Of a stretch of 64,000 bases of DNA, positions 10,955 through 23,738 are shown piece by piece. The stretch spans positions 150,069,265-150,133,264 of the forward strand of contig CAXKWD010000005.1 of assembly GCA_964059195.1 (NCBI GenBank). Direction: 5' to 3'. The position numbers and the translations under genes are program-made. Below the pieces are notes generated by a model. That model had not been told where the DNA came from and did no database searches. It saw nothing but the letters and a program-made list of their open reading frames with translations. Origin of the DNA: Ectobius pallidus (lineage: Eukaryota > Arthropoda > Insecta > Blattodea > Ectobiidae). Within the stretch, counting starts at the first letter, position 1. The number at the start of each line of letters is the position of its first letter.

Positions 10955-11280
10955 ATCTGTATCTGGTGTCCTATATCCCCTTTGTTGGGGCATAGGACTT
11001 CCAAGTGGAGGTTTCTGTTACTTTTGTAAATTTTGTTACGCTTATTTTCCGAGAGAGGACAGAGGGATAGGTGGTAAGCCCATCGCCTCTCAACCCCCCT
11101 CCGGAAACTAAGGTATTACTTGGACGTGAAGGGGCCGAGAAATTTTGTCCAGAGGCTCTAATTTAGGCTTGGAGTTCTTTTACTTTCCGAAAATCTACGA
11201 CACGGCCCCCACCCCCAGCTTAAAGTCCTCCGGGAGGACTCCGTTCCAGGTTTTTTACGTTCTGAAAAATTCATCGACAC
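10955..11280 (-). mobile_element. SINE family B, 5'-truncated copy
   Basis: The body matches 2563-2870: TTCCGAGAGAGGACAGAGGG, AAATTTTGTCCAGAGGCTCT and TTTTTACGTTCTGAAAAATTC. It stops where the tRNA-like head should begin, at about 11280, consistent with incomplete reverse transcription. I found no clear direct repeat. Confidence 0.85.
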
Positions 11281-13384
11281 AATAACTATTTTAACTAACA
11301 TTATGTATTAATATCCTATGTTTAACCAGGGTTACTGGCACGTACTTTCCCAATACATATTTAAATCTCAGCCAGTCTTGAAACGATGAGTATTCTCAAC
11401 TAACCTTAAAGAGAGGCTATTGGCACATTATTAAGGTTATCGTTTTTGTACGCAACAAATTGAAAAACTATATGTCAACTCATAAAATATCAGCTATTGT
11501 TTGAATTAAAACACTGTACACAGAGTAGAATTAGTATAACTGTAGCAGTATTATTTATTTTTATTACTTTATTATCGAATATTGCAAAATCTTACGTACG
11601 TACTATTTGAAAGCCCTAAGATGAACAAAGTTCGAGTAGGCTATAGGAGCTGCAATTATTGTATCTATTAAACAAGAGATAAAATTAAAGATACATACAA
11701 AAATTAATATATGAAATAAAACAGTTAAACAATTTTTACAATTACAAAACACAGAACTCCATTTCACAAATATGTTTAGGCTATATTAATGTTAGTCTTC
11801 TAAAAATAAAAAATAGTTGAAAGGAATTAATAAGTTTAATAGGCTACTAGATTTTGACATAAAATTATAAATTGATAACTTAAAATATTATAAAATAATT
11901 ATTTAAAAAATAAAAATCAATTGTCTATTTGAACGAAATTCTGATGACGCAACTAATTTCTTTCCGATAAACTGATCGAGTATAAATTACCATTAGATTG
12001 AGACACAAAGTGATGGTCAAATTTTGGTGGAATTTTAAGGCTATTGAATTAAAACGGCTTTTCCCCATTATCAATAGCAAACATTTTTTGGTCCGTGCCC
12101 ATCGGCGATGGTTTTGAGGGCTCTTGACCCCTAGACACCCGGGAGGGATAACTTCTCAAAAAAAAGTTGGCAGAGTCAGCAGAAATGTTTAGCTACGTAT
12201 GTGGTACTTAAATTCCTAACTAGATTAAAGAAAGATAATAACAGTCTGCTAAAAACCAACTCCATGTCATTGCATTCCATGAGGAGATGTGGCCTACGCT
12301 GGTCACCTAAGCCTACTTGTGTTTAACTTCAACTGGCATCTTCTGATAGAGCATTAACTTTCGGACCTTGGTCATGACTTGGTGAAGGGATTATTTTGAT
12401 GTTCCCTCATTTGGGGGTCAGATCTTCATTTGAAGGTGTCTATGATTATACGAGAGGGGGTCCTATTTTGTAGCCACCCACGCCCCTGAGGGGGGTCCTG
12501 ATCTCGCAGTGTCCAGCACATCACGCAAGCACCGGAGTAACAACAGACATTCCTAGCAACTACAACAACCACCTAACATAAGCCAACCACACCTAGCCAC
12601 AAGCCACATATCATCTTCCCCCTCTGAATATACGTGACTTACCCAGCAAAAGTGACACATGTTGAAATTAGGCATATTGATAATAATGTACGAAGTCTTC
12701 CCTTTCGAGTGCTACTGCCTTCATTCTGTAGTTACCTTTTAAAGCAAGCATACAGTTTCAGAGACTGGAGGATGATATGGTGTCTACATGACACCTTCAG
12801 GTATGAAAACTTTATTTTCAAACATTACGACCCTCTATTGTCTACATGTATACTAAAGGTTGATAAGACATACCTAAGAATATAAGGTTGAAATAATTTA
12901 GATTCTAAAACATTTCTAAAAAAAAAATGATACTAATAACGATAAACCAAACTTACATCTTAAAGGCATTAAGACATTTCACAAGAAAAATGTTTTTTAA
13001 TTGTTTATAAAAATGATTTTCTTGGACATTTTGACTATGAACTTACAACCTGATTACTTCAAAACTATCAAAGATAAAAAACAACATATTTTCACTATTG
13101 TGTAAATAGAATAATCCTTTAGTGTCTGACATTTAATTTTTTTGGTTTACTTAAGATTTTAAATTGTTACGTAGATTTATGTAAACTGAAAATAACCTAT
13201 TGTTTTAGAAATTAATAATTCCTCAATGTCAAACACTAGAAAACATTTCACGCGATTTACTAACTTAGGCCCTATGGGAAATTAAGAAGAAAACAAAACT
13301 TGTATCGAAACGCGTGGGGGAAAAAACACTTAGTGATAAACAAGAAAATAAAAAGTTCAAATAGTTAAAAACTACCTCAGCATA
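11281..13384. other. Unassigned intergenic DNA
   Basis: Two kilobases of AT-rich sequence without a convincing frame, splice-bounded exon or element end. A frame at 12634-12885 shows no domain. Confidence 0.5.
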
Positions 13385-13545
13385 TGGCTTCAATTACTTC
13401 CCTATACAGGCCATGTAGGTGGTTCCAGGAGTTTGAGGCTCCCAGATTTTAGACATTCGGCACACGAATGTGGAAAGGTTGTTAGCCCTTACCCACCGAC
13501 CTCTTTACCCCCAGGATTACCCCTAGGACTGCTCAGTCACAAATA
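13385..13545. repeat. Possible retroposon fragment
   Basis: The stretch with CCCTATACAGGCCATGTAGG and the later CCCCCAGGATTACCCCTAGG has the look of a dispersed insect repeat and is richer in G+C than its surroundings. There is no second copy in this window, so the call rests on resemblance only. Confidence 0.3.
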
Positions 13546-13961
13546 GTAGTCAATATACGAATTTCTAGCAGGTAGGGAAAAATAAAAATACTGAAATTTT
13601 GTAGCTGAGTAAGGGGAACGGCAAAATGCAGCTTCTTAGAAATAGGAACTAACAAGTAAGGAACTAGCAGTAAGAATTTATTATGGCATTGAAGAAAAAA
13701 GAACTATATATTTAATTGTTTTCAAAAATTGCAATTTTCAGAATTTTTAAGGTTTCATCGGTGTACATATATCATCCCTAAAATGCATGAAAGTTTAGTG
13801 GGATGTATCATTATTGCATGGAGATATGTGCCGCGATCCCGCCTGCCACCTGCTCCCATCTCGCATCCACTTGAACAGAGTGATGCATGTGTCCATGTAC
13901 CACCCAAATATCCGCCACGCGTCCTCACCATATAAGTACACTGCATTGCTTCAAAATTTGT

Positions 13962-14050
13962 TTCGGCACCATAGGGCCTTACTCCAAGGCCTTATGGCCT
14001 TAACTTCGCCAGTATAAATAAATAATAAATAATAGTAATAATAATAATAA
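13962..14050 (+). mobile_element. Retroposon family H 3' end, plus orientation
   Basis: AAGGCCTTATGGCCTTAAC then TTCGCCAGTATAAATAAATAA matches the block at 3672-3750 and 51121-51190, and ends in a TAAA/TAATAA tail as expected for a 3' terminus. Confidence 0.6.
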
Positions 14051-14468
14051 TTACAGGAAAAAGCTATGCGACTTTTATGGTAATATGGTCTAAGATTCCA
14101 TTAATTTAATAATATTTAATATTTAATTTTTTTAGTACAAGGTATGAAATAAAATCTTTCAAATCGTGATGTGACTCCCTTGAAGACTGGCGTACCAATG
14201 AAACATCACCCCCTTCAAATGACAATATTTCGATAATATACTCGTCCGGACTACTGAGCATCTTTCTAAGCAGGGTCAGGTAGAAAAAAGTACTGTAAAA
14301 CATGAGCTGGTGAACAATAATAATCAATTTATAAATTACTGAAGGGAACCTATTGCATAAATACACGATGTAGTCTACTTATCCTATCATAAATTTGGAT
14401 AGTGAAATTAAGATAAGCAAATTAAGAGCCCAGGAAAAGAAAGGTTAAGTTTAATTCAGTACATGCCC

Positions 14469-14800
14469 CAGTAGCACGGTATTTCCCAAACTGGGGGTCC
14501 CGACCCCAAAGAAGATCGGGGTCTCATATCAAGGGATGGCGAATGATTCTGAGGAAAACGTATAAATATTTAAAGCTTTTAATAAGCATAACTTTGATAA
14601 GAACAAGTATATTTTAAAACTACAAAATCCCTTTTTATGTGTGATGGATGGGTTTGTTTTTGGCGCTTAAAAGTTTATCCATACGCGACTCCACATTAGA
14701 GACCACAAACATAATTTGTTTTCAAGCGACAGAAGATTATTCCTATAGGACTATTTAGTTCTTCTTATTATTAAGAAACATTTTCAGCGAGTCGCGAAGT
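14469..14800. mobile_element. hAT-like element end (CCCAAACTGGGGGTC type)
   Basis: CAGTAGCACGG then TTTCCCAAACTGGGGGTCCC then GACCCC resembles the terminal region of non-autonomous hAT elements of many animals. The expected opposite end (GTTTGGGAA...) is not visible downstream, so this is a one-ended fragment with an uncertain right limit. Confidence 0.4.
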
Positions 14801-17800
14801 ACCATTATTGATTTTATTTTATTATTTATGCGGGTAAAACATTTTGAGAATACTGCAGATAAATTATTTTTCAAACGTTATGTTCAGTTAATATTATCTA
14901 TTACATAACTTAAATGATAACAACAAACTATATCCTGTTCATTAAAAACCGAAAAAGGCTAGGCTACTATTCTATCTCCATTCGAAATCGGAGTGCCATA
15001 TTTTAACACAACACTTCCTAAAAATCAAAGGACTAAGTCCAAAAACACAGTGTGAAATATAGCCTAGAAATTTTTTACCCTAAATTGATATTAATTCTTA
15101 TGACACCGGGTTGCAAAAATGAAATAGCCTATACAAATATAGGTCTACGGTTCTCAAAAACTTCTCAAAATTTACTTTTTGAAACAACTACTGCGTTTCT
15201 AGATCACAAAACACATTTTCAAGTATCTTTTAAGGAAGATGGGTTGAGTCATAATTCAATAAATAAAAAATACATTAATTACTGATTTATAGAAAGACTA
15301 TCCCAATTTTGAATAGTGTTGCACCCTAGGCATTTATAATAGATGATTATACAATTTATAATAGATGAATGTTCTCTTATTTTTTCTCCTCTACATTTTT
15401 TCATAATTGGTTAACGCTGCAATTAAGGCCTATTACTCTTGTATTATTTCATATAATGAAATTAATTTGCTACTGTAAATTAATGTAAATAGTTTTCCTC
15501 TATTAAGGACTTGGAGGAAAGGAAGATATCTCCATGAATCACACACATTGAAACAGATCACAATGAAAAGAATCCCCTAATGAGTGATTATTAGAGCCGA
15601 AAGATTCAAAATGGATACAGTGAAAAATAGTTCTTGACTCCATAATTATGGCAGTTGCAAGAAGGCAACGAGCGCAAAATATTTTAGAATTGCATTTTTT
15701 TTTTCAAGTTTCGAAATCGAAATCAACTATAGAGTGGATAAAGAAAATAAAAACCTATCCATAAAGGCTTGAGAAATTGATGTGAAATTCGGAATGTTGA
15801 AACAAGGAAACAAATCCAAATCAATTTGTTTGCTGCTGCGCTGCCATCTCGTGACACTTTTTCTGAATCACCTAGAAGAAGGAAATAAATTCGGATTTGT
15901 TTACTTACCGGGCAATCACAAATATTGCAGCTGATAATTATGACGAATGACTCTCATCTCAAAAATGTGTTTTTTATCCTGTATTATCGTGAGTGAATAA
16001 CATCCATTTGAAAGATTTAAATCCCCCTTTCCATATTTTTTTTTTCAAATCACCGAGTCACTATAGAGTTTCCATCAGCTGGAAGAAGGTAACAAATACA
16101 TGCACTTTTTTTTTTCAAGTTATGCATAAAAATAAAATACTTAGAAACTGTCTGAATACTGGAATATGTTCAGAATGACTGTTTGAATATTCTATGAAAA
16201 ATGTGTATGTTTTAAATAAATAGGGCACATGTTATAAAGTTTTGTTTACTCCCCCAAAAACATATAGGCCTATTTTTATTTATTTTCTCCTTCCAACTGT
16301 CTATGCAATTATATATATGACCGAAAATTATTTCTACGAATGAAGACAAAACATTAAGAAACGCTAACTTAAACAGGGACATGTCCATAAATGTGTCAAA
16401 ATAAAAGGTTATAAACACCGTAAGCGTACAATATTCAAGTGTTCCAAACACCGCCCATTTTCCGCCTTCGTGTTTAGAAAACATCACCACAACCCATTCT
16501 TCAGTTACGACCTGTTTCCAGTAATGACCTCATTAACATAATACTTTAATTGCTGGAAACATCAATCAGAGTACCAGAAAGATTAAAAAAAAAGCATTTT
16601 TAAAAGCACATGCCTCCCCGTCTATACAAAAATTAACGAATTGATAGACAAGACCTTAAGAAGAAAAAAAAAAATGACACAAAGAAAATGTAAAACTTGA
16701 GCGAACGAAAAAATAACAGGTTTTAGACTGTGACTTCCATCATTTAGATGAACTCACCTACACCCTGGCTGACGAACAAGAACAAAGAGATATTTAAATT
16801 TAAATGATTCAAGCGGAACACGCAAGTCTTTCCCTCCCCATCTGGCGTTTGTTATCGTTTTATGTGTCAACATATTCAAGTGATAAAAAAATTACGAAGC
16901 CATTAACAAATAGTTCTATTGATAAAAGTGCCACCTTTATATGGCTAAGAAATATGGCAATTAAAAATGTAAGAGCAAACAATTCTGTCAGTGGTAATGG
17001 ATTATTAGCGGATCTCAGCTCAATTGTCTATAAGAGGGAAATTTAAGAATGGAAAAATCTATATTTCAACACAACAATTCATGATGTTATGGACATGTGA
17101 TGAGGAAGGATCAAGAAAGGCTATCGAAGATTGCTTTCGAAAAATGTCAGCAGGGAGAAGGAAGTAGAGCTGAAATACTTAGTTTCCCGCGTCTGATCGC
17201 CGCGACAGTTTACGGCTACTTCCGCTACTTCCATCTCCCGCCGAAAATTCAAGAAAGAGAATACCCAAATGAAAAGAGGATTTTCAGTATTTAATTCATG
17301 TAGATCTTAAAGTAGATGTTGAAAATGTTGCCCATCCTATAGATATCTGACAGCAACGCATAATATTATACGGAAGGAACTTACAACTTTTAAATCCACT
17401 TAATACAGATGACTGAGAAGTACTAACTGCTAAGCAATTTAGCTGTTTAACTAAAGAAGACGGTTTCTCAAACATCAGTGTTAAAGGTACTAAAAAGTTG
17501 GATGTTCCGCTTGTTTGATTCACACTACATATTATACTACTTGTAATTTTCGGTCCGAAAGATATATCTATAAAATGGCTCTCAATTAGAAATTAGGTTA
17601 TTATTAAGGAGGTATAATGAGACAAATATTTGAATTCTATTCTTATGTAAGATGAAATATGTCACTCCGAAAGCGGGTTCAGGGAGTTAAAAGACGGTGG
17701 TAGCAACAGAAGTAGAATTTAGAAGCCTGTCGACAGCAGAATAATTGATGGCAACATTAATGACATAATATATTGTTGCACTGAAACGAAACAGTGCAAC

Positions 17801-19188
17801 CAACGGACAACACAAGGAACTTCTTTTAAAGATTAGACTATTTTTAAGATCCCAAATTTTGTGATCTAATTGCGAAATACCCTGTGTATCTCTTGGTATA
17901 CTTCAAAATTCTAGAAGACTAATTTCGTCGACATCTGACATCTTAGCAGAGTCCCGAAATGATCTTCGTGACAAGCAACACAGGCTGTAGATAGATACTA
18001 TAACCTTTTTTGTCTCTAGTTATGAAAAAAGTTACATATGTAACTCGTATTTAATTTCAAAGAGTATAAATGTTACCCGAGGGTTGACGTTTATCTCCTC
18101 GACTTAATGATTGTTAACCAGCAGGCAGCTTCAAATTCACTTTAGTTACAGCACTCTGAGCCAAACATAAATTAATATCTCTTTCTAAAACGCCGGAACA
18201 AAATGTGATGTATATTCATCTCATGCTAGTGTAAGTGTCACGTCTTTATTGCTTCTTAATCATGCCCACATCTGAATTTCCTTTTGCAATTCACATTACG
18301 CGAATGACAAGTTACTGTAGGCTAAAGTTGTATTAACCCTTTTTACAATGCCAATAGTTTTTTTTTAAAACATATTCAGACGAGTTTTTAAGTTTCACTT
18401 TAAGTAAAATAAACGCATTGAAACAAATAAATGTAATAATTTTATTTTTACTTACAAATTCCATGGCTCTAAACTGTAGGAATACTTCTGCTTAATTTTC
18501 AACAGGTTATAGTTTATAGAATAAATTAACTTGAGAATTACCCCTGTCATATCCAATTTTTCCAAATAAATCCAATAAGAACGTTAATAACATGTTAATC
18601 AACCAACTTTTATTATACTTTACTTACAGTGTCTTACTGGGCAAAACACTGTGAATAAACTGCAAGTGTAAGCTTCTTAAGAATGCCTTAATTTTGCTTC
18701 TAAAGAAACCGGGGATTTCGGTGGATGTGTTGCATATAACTTGATTACAAGCACAGCCTTTTGGGAGGTATCAGCCAACTCCCAGCGATGTTTCCTGGGT
18801 AACGTTGGGTGACACCTGGCTGATCAACACCTGGACGCAACTCAGACGTCTACCTCAATATGAGGGCCGCAATTCGTACGTAAATTTGAGACTGGGCCGC
18901 AATTCAACTTTACCGATTTTCGGTTCCCTAAAGATCTTCTTTACCAGGGCAATGGTGTAACAAAATGGCAAAATTACAAAATGCAATGCTATATGTTCTC
19001 TTACAAATGTACTGACAAACAATGAGCAAGATCCAAAAAAGCACGAAGACAACAATTAAATTAATAAAATATTATTAATTTTTGAAAATGTTTTATCGTA
19101 TTTTAATAAAAAATTGGTTTTAGCCATTTTTAATTTTTAACGTGTTATTTAGCCAGTTTTAGGTTTTATAAGAAGGGACTACCATGCG
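14801..19188. other. Unassigned AT-rich intergenic DNA
   Basis: Over 4 kb with no supported gene. Several short frames (for example 15052-15285, 16212-16490, 16804-17046) have no domain, no splice context and AT-driven composition. One perfect hairpin at 17775-17800 is listed separately. Confidence 0.5.
17775..17800. other. Perfect 9-bp hairpin, 8-nt loop
   Basis: GTTGCACTG (17775-17783) pairs with CAGTGCAAC (17792-17800) around the loop AAACGAAA. It is isolated, with no other feature nearby. It could be chance or a relic of a foldback element. Confidence 0.6.
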
Positions 19189-20012
19189 AGGTGGCCGAGA
19201 TGGTAATGTCTTGAACTCGCCTTCGGGAGATCCCAGGTTCAAACCCCGTGGCCGGCCAATTTGACATGGAGGTTTTTCATGGTTTCCCCAGTCGTAAAGG
19301 CAAATGCCGAATTGGATATTTACATACCATGAATCATTCTCACCATTTCATCCTGTATCACAGCCATTTAAATTAATATCAGTTGAAATTTACACCATAA
19401 AATACACCAACAATAGAAGATAGTTGATAAGCAATAGTTCCATAGCCTACTGTATAGACACAGATTCCGAACTCCTGATATGGCTTCGTAACTGAAAGGA
19501 GTATAAATACAGCTTTTCTCTTTCTTTTCTTTCTTTTTCGTAGTTTTACCTCTCCCTTTTAGGATCTAAGCGACCCAAGCCGCCCGGGCCTTACAGGGCC
19601 GCGACCTGTCGGGAGAGGAATTACCTTTGGATCACATACATACTTTTTTGATCAGACAAGGACATGGAGGGCCTCCCCGGATGAGTGATCAGCCCAATGC
19701 CGGGGCCACCTCCGAGACAACACGAACACATAGGACGATACACACCATTCACACACACACTCACTCAGAACAAGGCGAGGATGAGGACGAAGATGATAAT
19801 GACGGCCAGATGATATCCGGGGACCACAAGGGCCTAAAGTTACCTGACATTTGTCTCATAGGTGAGGGAAAACCCCGGAATAAACCTCACCTAGGTAACT
19901 TGTCCCGACCAGGAATCGAACCCGGGCCCGCTGCGTGAGAGGATTGGACGCATCCCCTGAGCCACAGCGGTGGACATAAATACAGGTGAAAATAAAAAAT
20001 AAATAGAATAAA
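19189..20012 (+). mobile_element. SINE family E, interrupted by a family D SINE
   Basis: The tRNA-like head at 19189-19260 contains GAGGTGGCCGAGATGGTAA (A-box region) and CAGGTTCAAACCCCGTGGCC (B box). The body runs to GGAGTATAAATACAG at 19512. The family D SINE then interrupts, and the A-rich 3' tail resumes at 19986 with GTGAAAATAAAAAATAAATAG. The family E copy is therefore older than the D copy inside it. Confidence 0.85.
19513..19975 (-). mobile_element. SINE family D, full length with 10-bp TSD
   Basis: On the minus strand the tRNA-like head (about 19900-19975) contains GCTGTGGCTCAGGGGATGC (A-box region) and CCCGGGTTCGATTCCTGG (B box). The body includes CCATGTCCTTGTCTGATC and ends in an AAAGAAAG-type tail at 19513-19545. 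The direct repeat ATAAATACAG at 19503-19512 and 19976-19985 lies within family E sequence. A 103-codon plus-strand frame through it is meaningless. Confidence 0.9.
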
Positions 20013-20311
20013 AAGATTGGACTAAATGACTACAATGACAACGGAGCGGATAATTATGTTAAAATCTCGCAATTAGCTAGTACAGAGCAAAGCAGTTTAA
20101 AGCTAAGAATGCGGGCCCTAGCGATACGTGTCTATAGGTTTATGTCGTTAAGGTTATGTACGAAAACGAATGAGGGGGAAATGCAAGCGATTCTTTCCAT
20201 ATGTGACTCCTTACCTCTTCTAACACCTTCCTCGGTTTCAGATTAGCCTACATTAGCAACATAAAATCGCTGAAGGATAACAGTTTCTGTCTTCTTAATT
20301 TAGTTTTAATG

Positions 20312-20316
20312 ATCCT
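20312..20316. repeat. Target-site duplication, left copy (ATCCT)
   Basis: ATCCT here is repeated at 27576-27580, immediately outside the other LTR. This sets the LTR ends as TACAGCGG...CTGCAAT on the plus strand. These termini are not the usual TG...CA. Confidence 0.8.
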
Positions 20317-21586
20317 TACAGCGGTTCGGTGTTGAAGAGATGTTTACCTGGGCGCCACAGTATAATGCATATACTGAATATTTCTGATTTGTTGAACCCG
20401 CCTCCGGTCTGCCAGTCGATCGTTGAGCACTTCCCTCTAGCTTCAGGGTAGGAAGCGAAGAACACCTTAATATATTATTGCTTGAATAATAATGCAGTTT
20501 CTTTGAACACTGAAGGAATATTCTGTTTATTCAAAACGTTGGAAATACAAGTCCAGTCATTGACAATAATTACAAAATTTGTTTGTGAATAATTAATATT
20601 GTTGCAAGTTCTCGGTAGATCGTTACTAGTGATACAATTGCTGCCGTATATGATTTTGACTAATCGCGATTGAAAGTAAGAATCCTTCTAAGTCGATTAA
20701 TTCCACAGCTAAAATTTTATAAGTCCAATTAATTCTGTGGGCACGCGGCCTCAAAGATAAGTAGAGTGATTGATGTAGGCACGCGGCCTCGACGCAGAGT
20801 GATTTTGACTGTTCTAGGCACGGGGCCTTGAAGTAGAGTCCTGTTGACTGCTCTAGGCACGGGGCCTTGGAGTAGAGTTGAATATGACTGTTATAGGCGC
20901 GGGGCCTTGAAGTAGAGTGATTTTACAGTGCCCCGGTAGGCCTAAGGAAAACTTTCTTGGACAAACATTTATCCCTACTCTTCTTAATTATTATTCGTGA
21001 ATCCCGGCACGTGGTACTATAGACCAGTTCTTATTGGCAAATCTCCCGACCAATAATAATATGTTAGTTTCCCACGGAAATCAATTGGATTTCCCTTATT
21101 CTCAAAACCCACAACTTAGCGTCTCGGATTTCTAAGAAGGTTCGGGCAGCGTGTTGTATCAGTAGCAACATCAGAAGCTAGACTTGAACACAATAGCCGA
21201 CTTCTTAGAATTACTTAAGTGGATCAGTACCCTCTTTTGATTAGATCTCGGGAGATTCCCGATACATTGTACCTGAGTACTGCATTGCCTTATCTCGCAC
21301 CCGCTAGGTCTGCTAGGGAAATTCCCAGCTTCTCTGTCTATTCACTGCAATCTCATTTTAATAGTTATTTAAAATGATGTTGTTAAACTTTTTACCTTTG
21401 CCTTCTTTCTAGTTAATAATATTTATAATGAATGTTCCGTCTTTTCACGGTCATTTTAAGACCAAACACGGGCTATGAGATTTTATGATTTTAGTTTGAA
21501 TAAATTTGGGCAATTAATCTGTCATTTATTATATTTAATTTGGTTATCTTGTTTATTTCTTTTTGCCGATGCATCTGAACTGCAAT
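20317..21586 (-). repeat. 3' LTR (in element sense)
   Basis: A 1,270-bp copy matching 26306-27575 base for base as far as I could check, with a constant offset of 5,989. It contains five tandem copies of a 38-40-bp unit starting at 20741, 20779, 20818, 20857 and 20897, each with GCACGSGGCCT. A minus-strand AATAAA (TTTATT at about 20526) may serve as poly(A) signal. The polypurine tract expected just inside (about 21590-21605) is weak: ACTGGGGCATAT on the minus strand. Confidence 0.9.
20741..20935. repeat. Five 38-40-bp tandem units inside the LTR
   Basis: Each unit carries TAGGCACGGGGCCTTGAAGT or a close variant, then a TGACTG-containing spacer. The same array is present in the other LTR at 26730-26924. 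Such arrays in LTRs often hold enhancer or regulatory sites. That role is inference here. Confidence 0.8.
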
Positions 21587-22024
21587 ATATGCCCCAGTCT
21601 ATTAAGACAGGAATCATCATAGCCTATGATTGACTTACTGGCTGAATATACTGCATCTCTCCACAAAATATTATACCTTATTTTCCTCCAGTGTTGCAAC
21701 TATCTTACACAAATACATAACTAATTTAATTCCTATCCTGACACGAGACTTCACCTTAAATCCTGTCCCACATGTACAAGTTTTCTGAACCTATCACATT
21801 CATGCATTCATACATCTTGCGGTTTCCTGTAGTGTTACGTTGCTTGTACGTATTACTTGGTTTATTGCACGACCAAGACATTACAACAAAATTTTACGTA
21901 AACACCATAAATTTACCGATATACCCTCGTGAGACCATGAAAATTAAGCTCAAGCAGTTCTCACTGAAATTTTATAAAATATATTGAATGCATAAAGAAA
22001 AACAAAAACACTTTTTTTTATATT

Positions 22025-22265
22025 GAGACTTTGACAAGGTCGATCAAGCAGTTCTCACTACACCTACACTATATTATCACGAATGCAAAGAAACACTCTT
22101 TTACCATGAGACTTTGACAAGGTCGATCAAGCAGTTCTCACTACACCTACACTATATTATAAAGAATGCAACGAAACACTCTTTTACCATGAGACTTTGA
22201 CAAGGTCGATCAAGCAGTTCTCACTACACTTGCACTATTTTATAAAGAATGCAATACACACACGT
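22025..22265. repeat. 83-bp tandem repeat in the 3' internal region
   Basis: Three copies start with GAGACTTTGACAAGGTCGAT at 22025, 22108 and 22191, an exact 83-bp spacing. The third is truncated and diverged. A fourth partial copy (CAAGCAGTTCTCACT) lies near 21951. The array occupies the place where reverse-transcriptase, RNase H and integrase sequence would be expected to end. Confidence 0.85.
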
Positions 22266-22503
22266 ATATTTTACTCTCATTCACACACATTCCTATAATC
22301 CTAAACCTATGTGGGACTGATAACCTATCATGCCAATAGCTATTTCGCCGCGTAAAATATACATTACAGGTTATAGGCCTACATTATTCCAGCTCAGTAC
22401 AATGCCTTTCGGTTATTCCTTGCTTTCCTCTAATTTGTTCATATTTACAATACATTGTCGATAAATGACGTCACACAAAAATCACTGATCATCTGAATAC
22501 ATT

Positions 22504-23738
22504 TTACGGATTTATATCCTTTATTGGTTCTGCCCAAAAATTTTCTGCTTCTATGAATAATTTAAGATAACTAGAGTCGAAGGTTAAACGTAGTTTTCCA
22601 TGTGCTTTCACTACATTACAAATCGGATTTATTTGCTTACAGGCTTCTTCCATCATTGAAATTGGTACAGGCCTACTCTTATAGCGACGCTCAGGAATAT
22701 CTTGTTTTAATTTCAATTTGCGTTGGTAACCCCGAAATAGGCCTGGAGTTGAACTGAACACTGATTTGTTCTTATATAGCATGTTATATAAAGTCGACTT
22801 TTGACCATCTGATAGCACATCAATTTCTTCTACTTTCTCTCTGAGAATTAATTCGATATCAACATTTTCCTCTTCATTTCCTCCATTCTGACTAATGTTA
22901 GTAAAATTCGCGTGTACCGTTTCACATTCATTTTCATCTACACAATTATTAGAACCCTTAATGCACAAATGATCATATTCTTCGTCCTCTCCAACAATAT
23001 CAGATTCCATTCCCTGTAACTCTGCGACACTTTCGTCACAATCAGCCTCATTATCACCTTCATATATGAATACGGCCGGTTTATTTCCCATAGGCCTATA
23101 TTCCTCACTACTATTTCCCTCTTGTACTACAACTGATTCCACCACGAAAGGCTCGCGTAATAATACATCTTCATTTTGGCACTCCAACTCCTTAGTAATT
23201 ATATTCTCATTAGATAAAAACGGTACACGTAACTTTTCTTTCTCATCTAATTCCATTTCTACCCAATTTTCTTCAAAATTTATTCTCATTAGTTGATCTG
23301 TCATAGAATCACAACCCAGAATTAATTTATGTGCTAAATGTTTTATTGTCAAAAAGTAGACTTCTAACTTCTTTCCCTCAATTTCCAACGGCAACATACA
23401 CTGATGCTCAATTTTATGGGATTTGGCACCAATTGCAGTTTGTGCGTATAGGCCATGTACTTTCAATTCCTGAACGCGCACTCTTGCTGCTTTCAGCGTT
23501 TCATAGAATTTTTCGTTTATTAGAGAAAAAGTACAGCCAGTGTCCACCAACATATCGACTTCAAATTGGTCTATTTTTACCCTTATTAATGGCGGATATG
23601 TGGGTGTTATACCCTCTCTATTTGCACATCCTACTACGCACCCCTTCTCTCGTGTTTTATTTTCATTATCAGGTCTTTTTAATCCTTTTAATCCCTCGGT
23701 CTGTGTGACGTCATTTCGACCTCCAAATGCGTCTCCTA
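22504..23738 (-). CDS. Protease and truncated reverse-transcriptase frame (pro-pol)
   Basis: This frame is read in the -1 frame relative to gag. It is open from the gag stop region to a stop at 22504. The first in-frame methionine is at 23553, but expression most likely comes from frameshifting and not from this ATG. An aspartic-protease active site, DTG, lies at residues 4-6 counted from that methionine (context MLVDTGCTFSLI), with the partner motif ILG at residues 78-80. An acidic linker follows. The N-terminal part of reverse transcriptase follows from about residue 265, ending with the typical GKLRLTFDSSYLKLFI and EPIKDI blocks. It then breaks off before the palm motifs and the catalytic YxDD. 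Protease can be intact, but polymerase cannot be functional. Loss of the remainder is a deletion, not a string of stops. Confidence 0.85.

Noticed and set aside
19627..19938. 103-codon frame with acidic stretch
   Set aside because: It lies wholly inside a family D SINE on the opposite strand.
21772..21987. Possible env-like frame in the 3' internal part of the LTR element
   Set aside because: It is on the strand opposite to the element's genes and has no recognisable feature. No minus-strand frame exists there.
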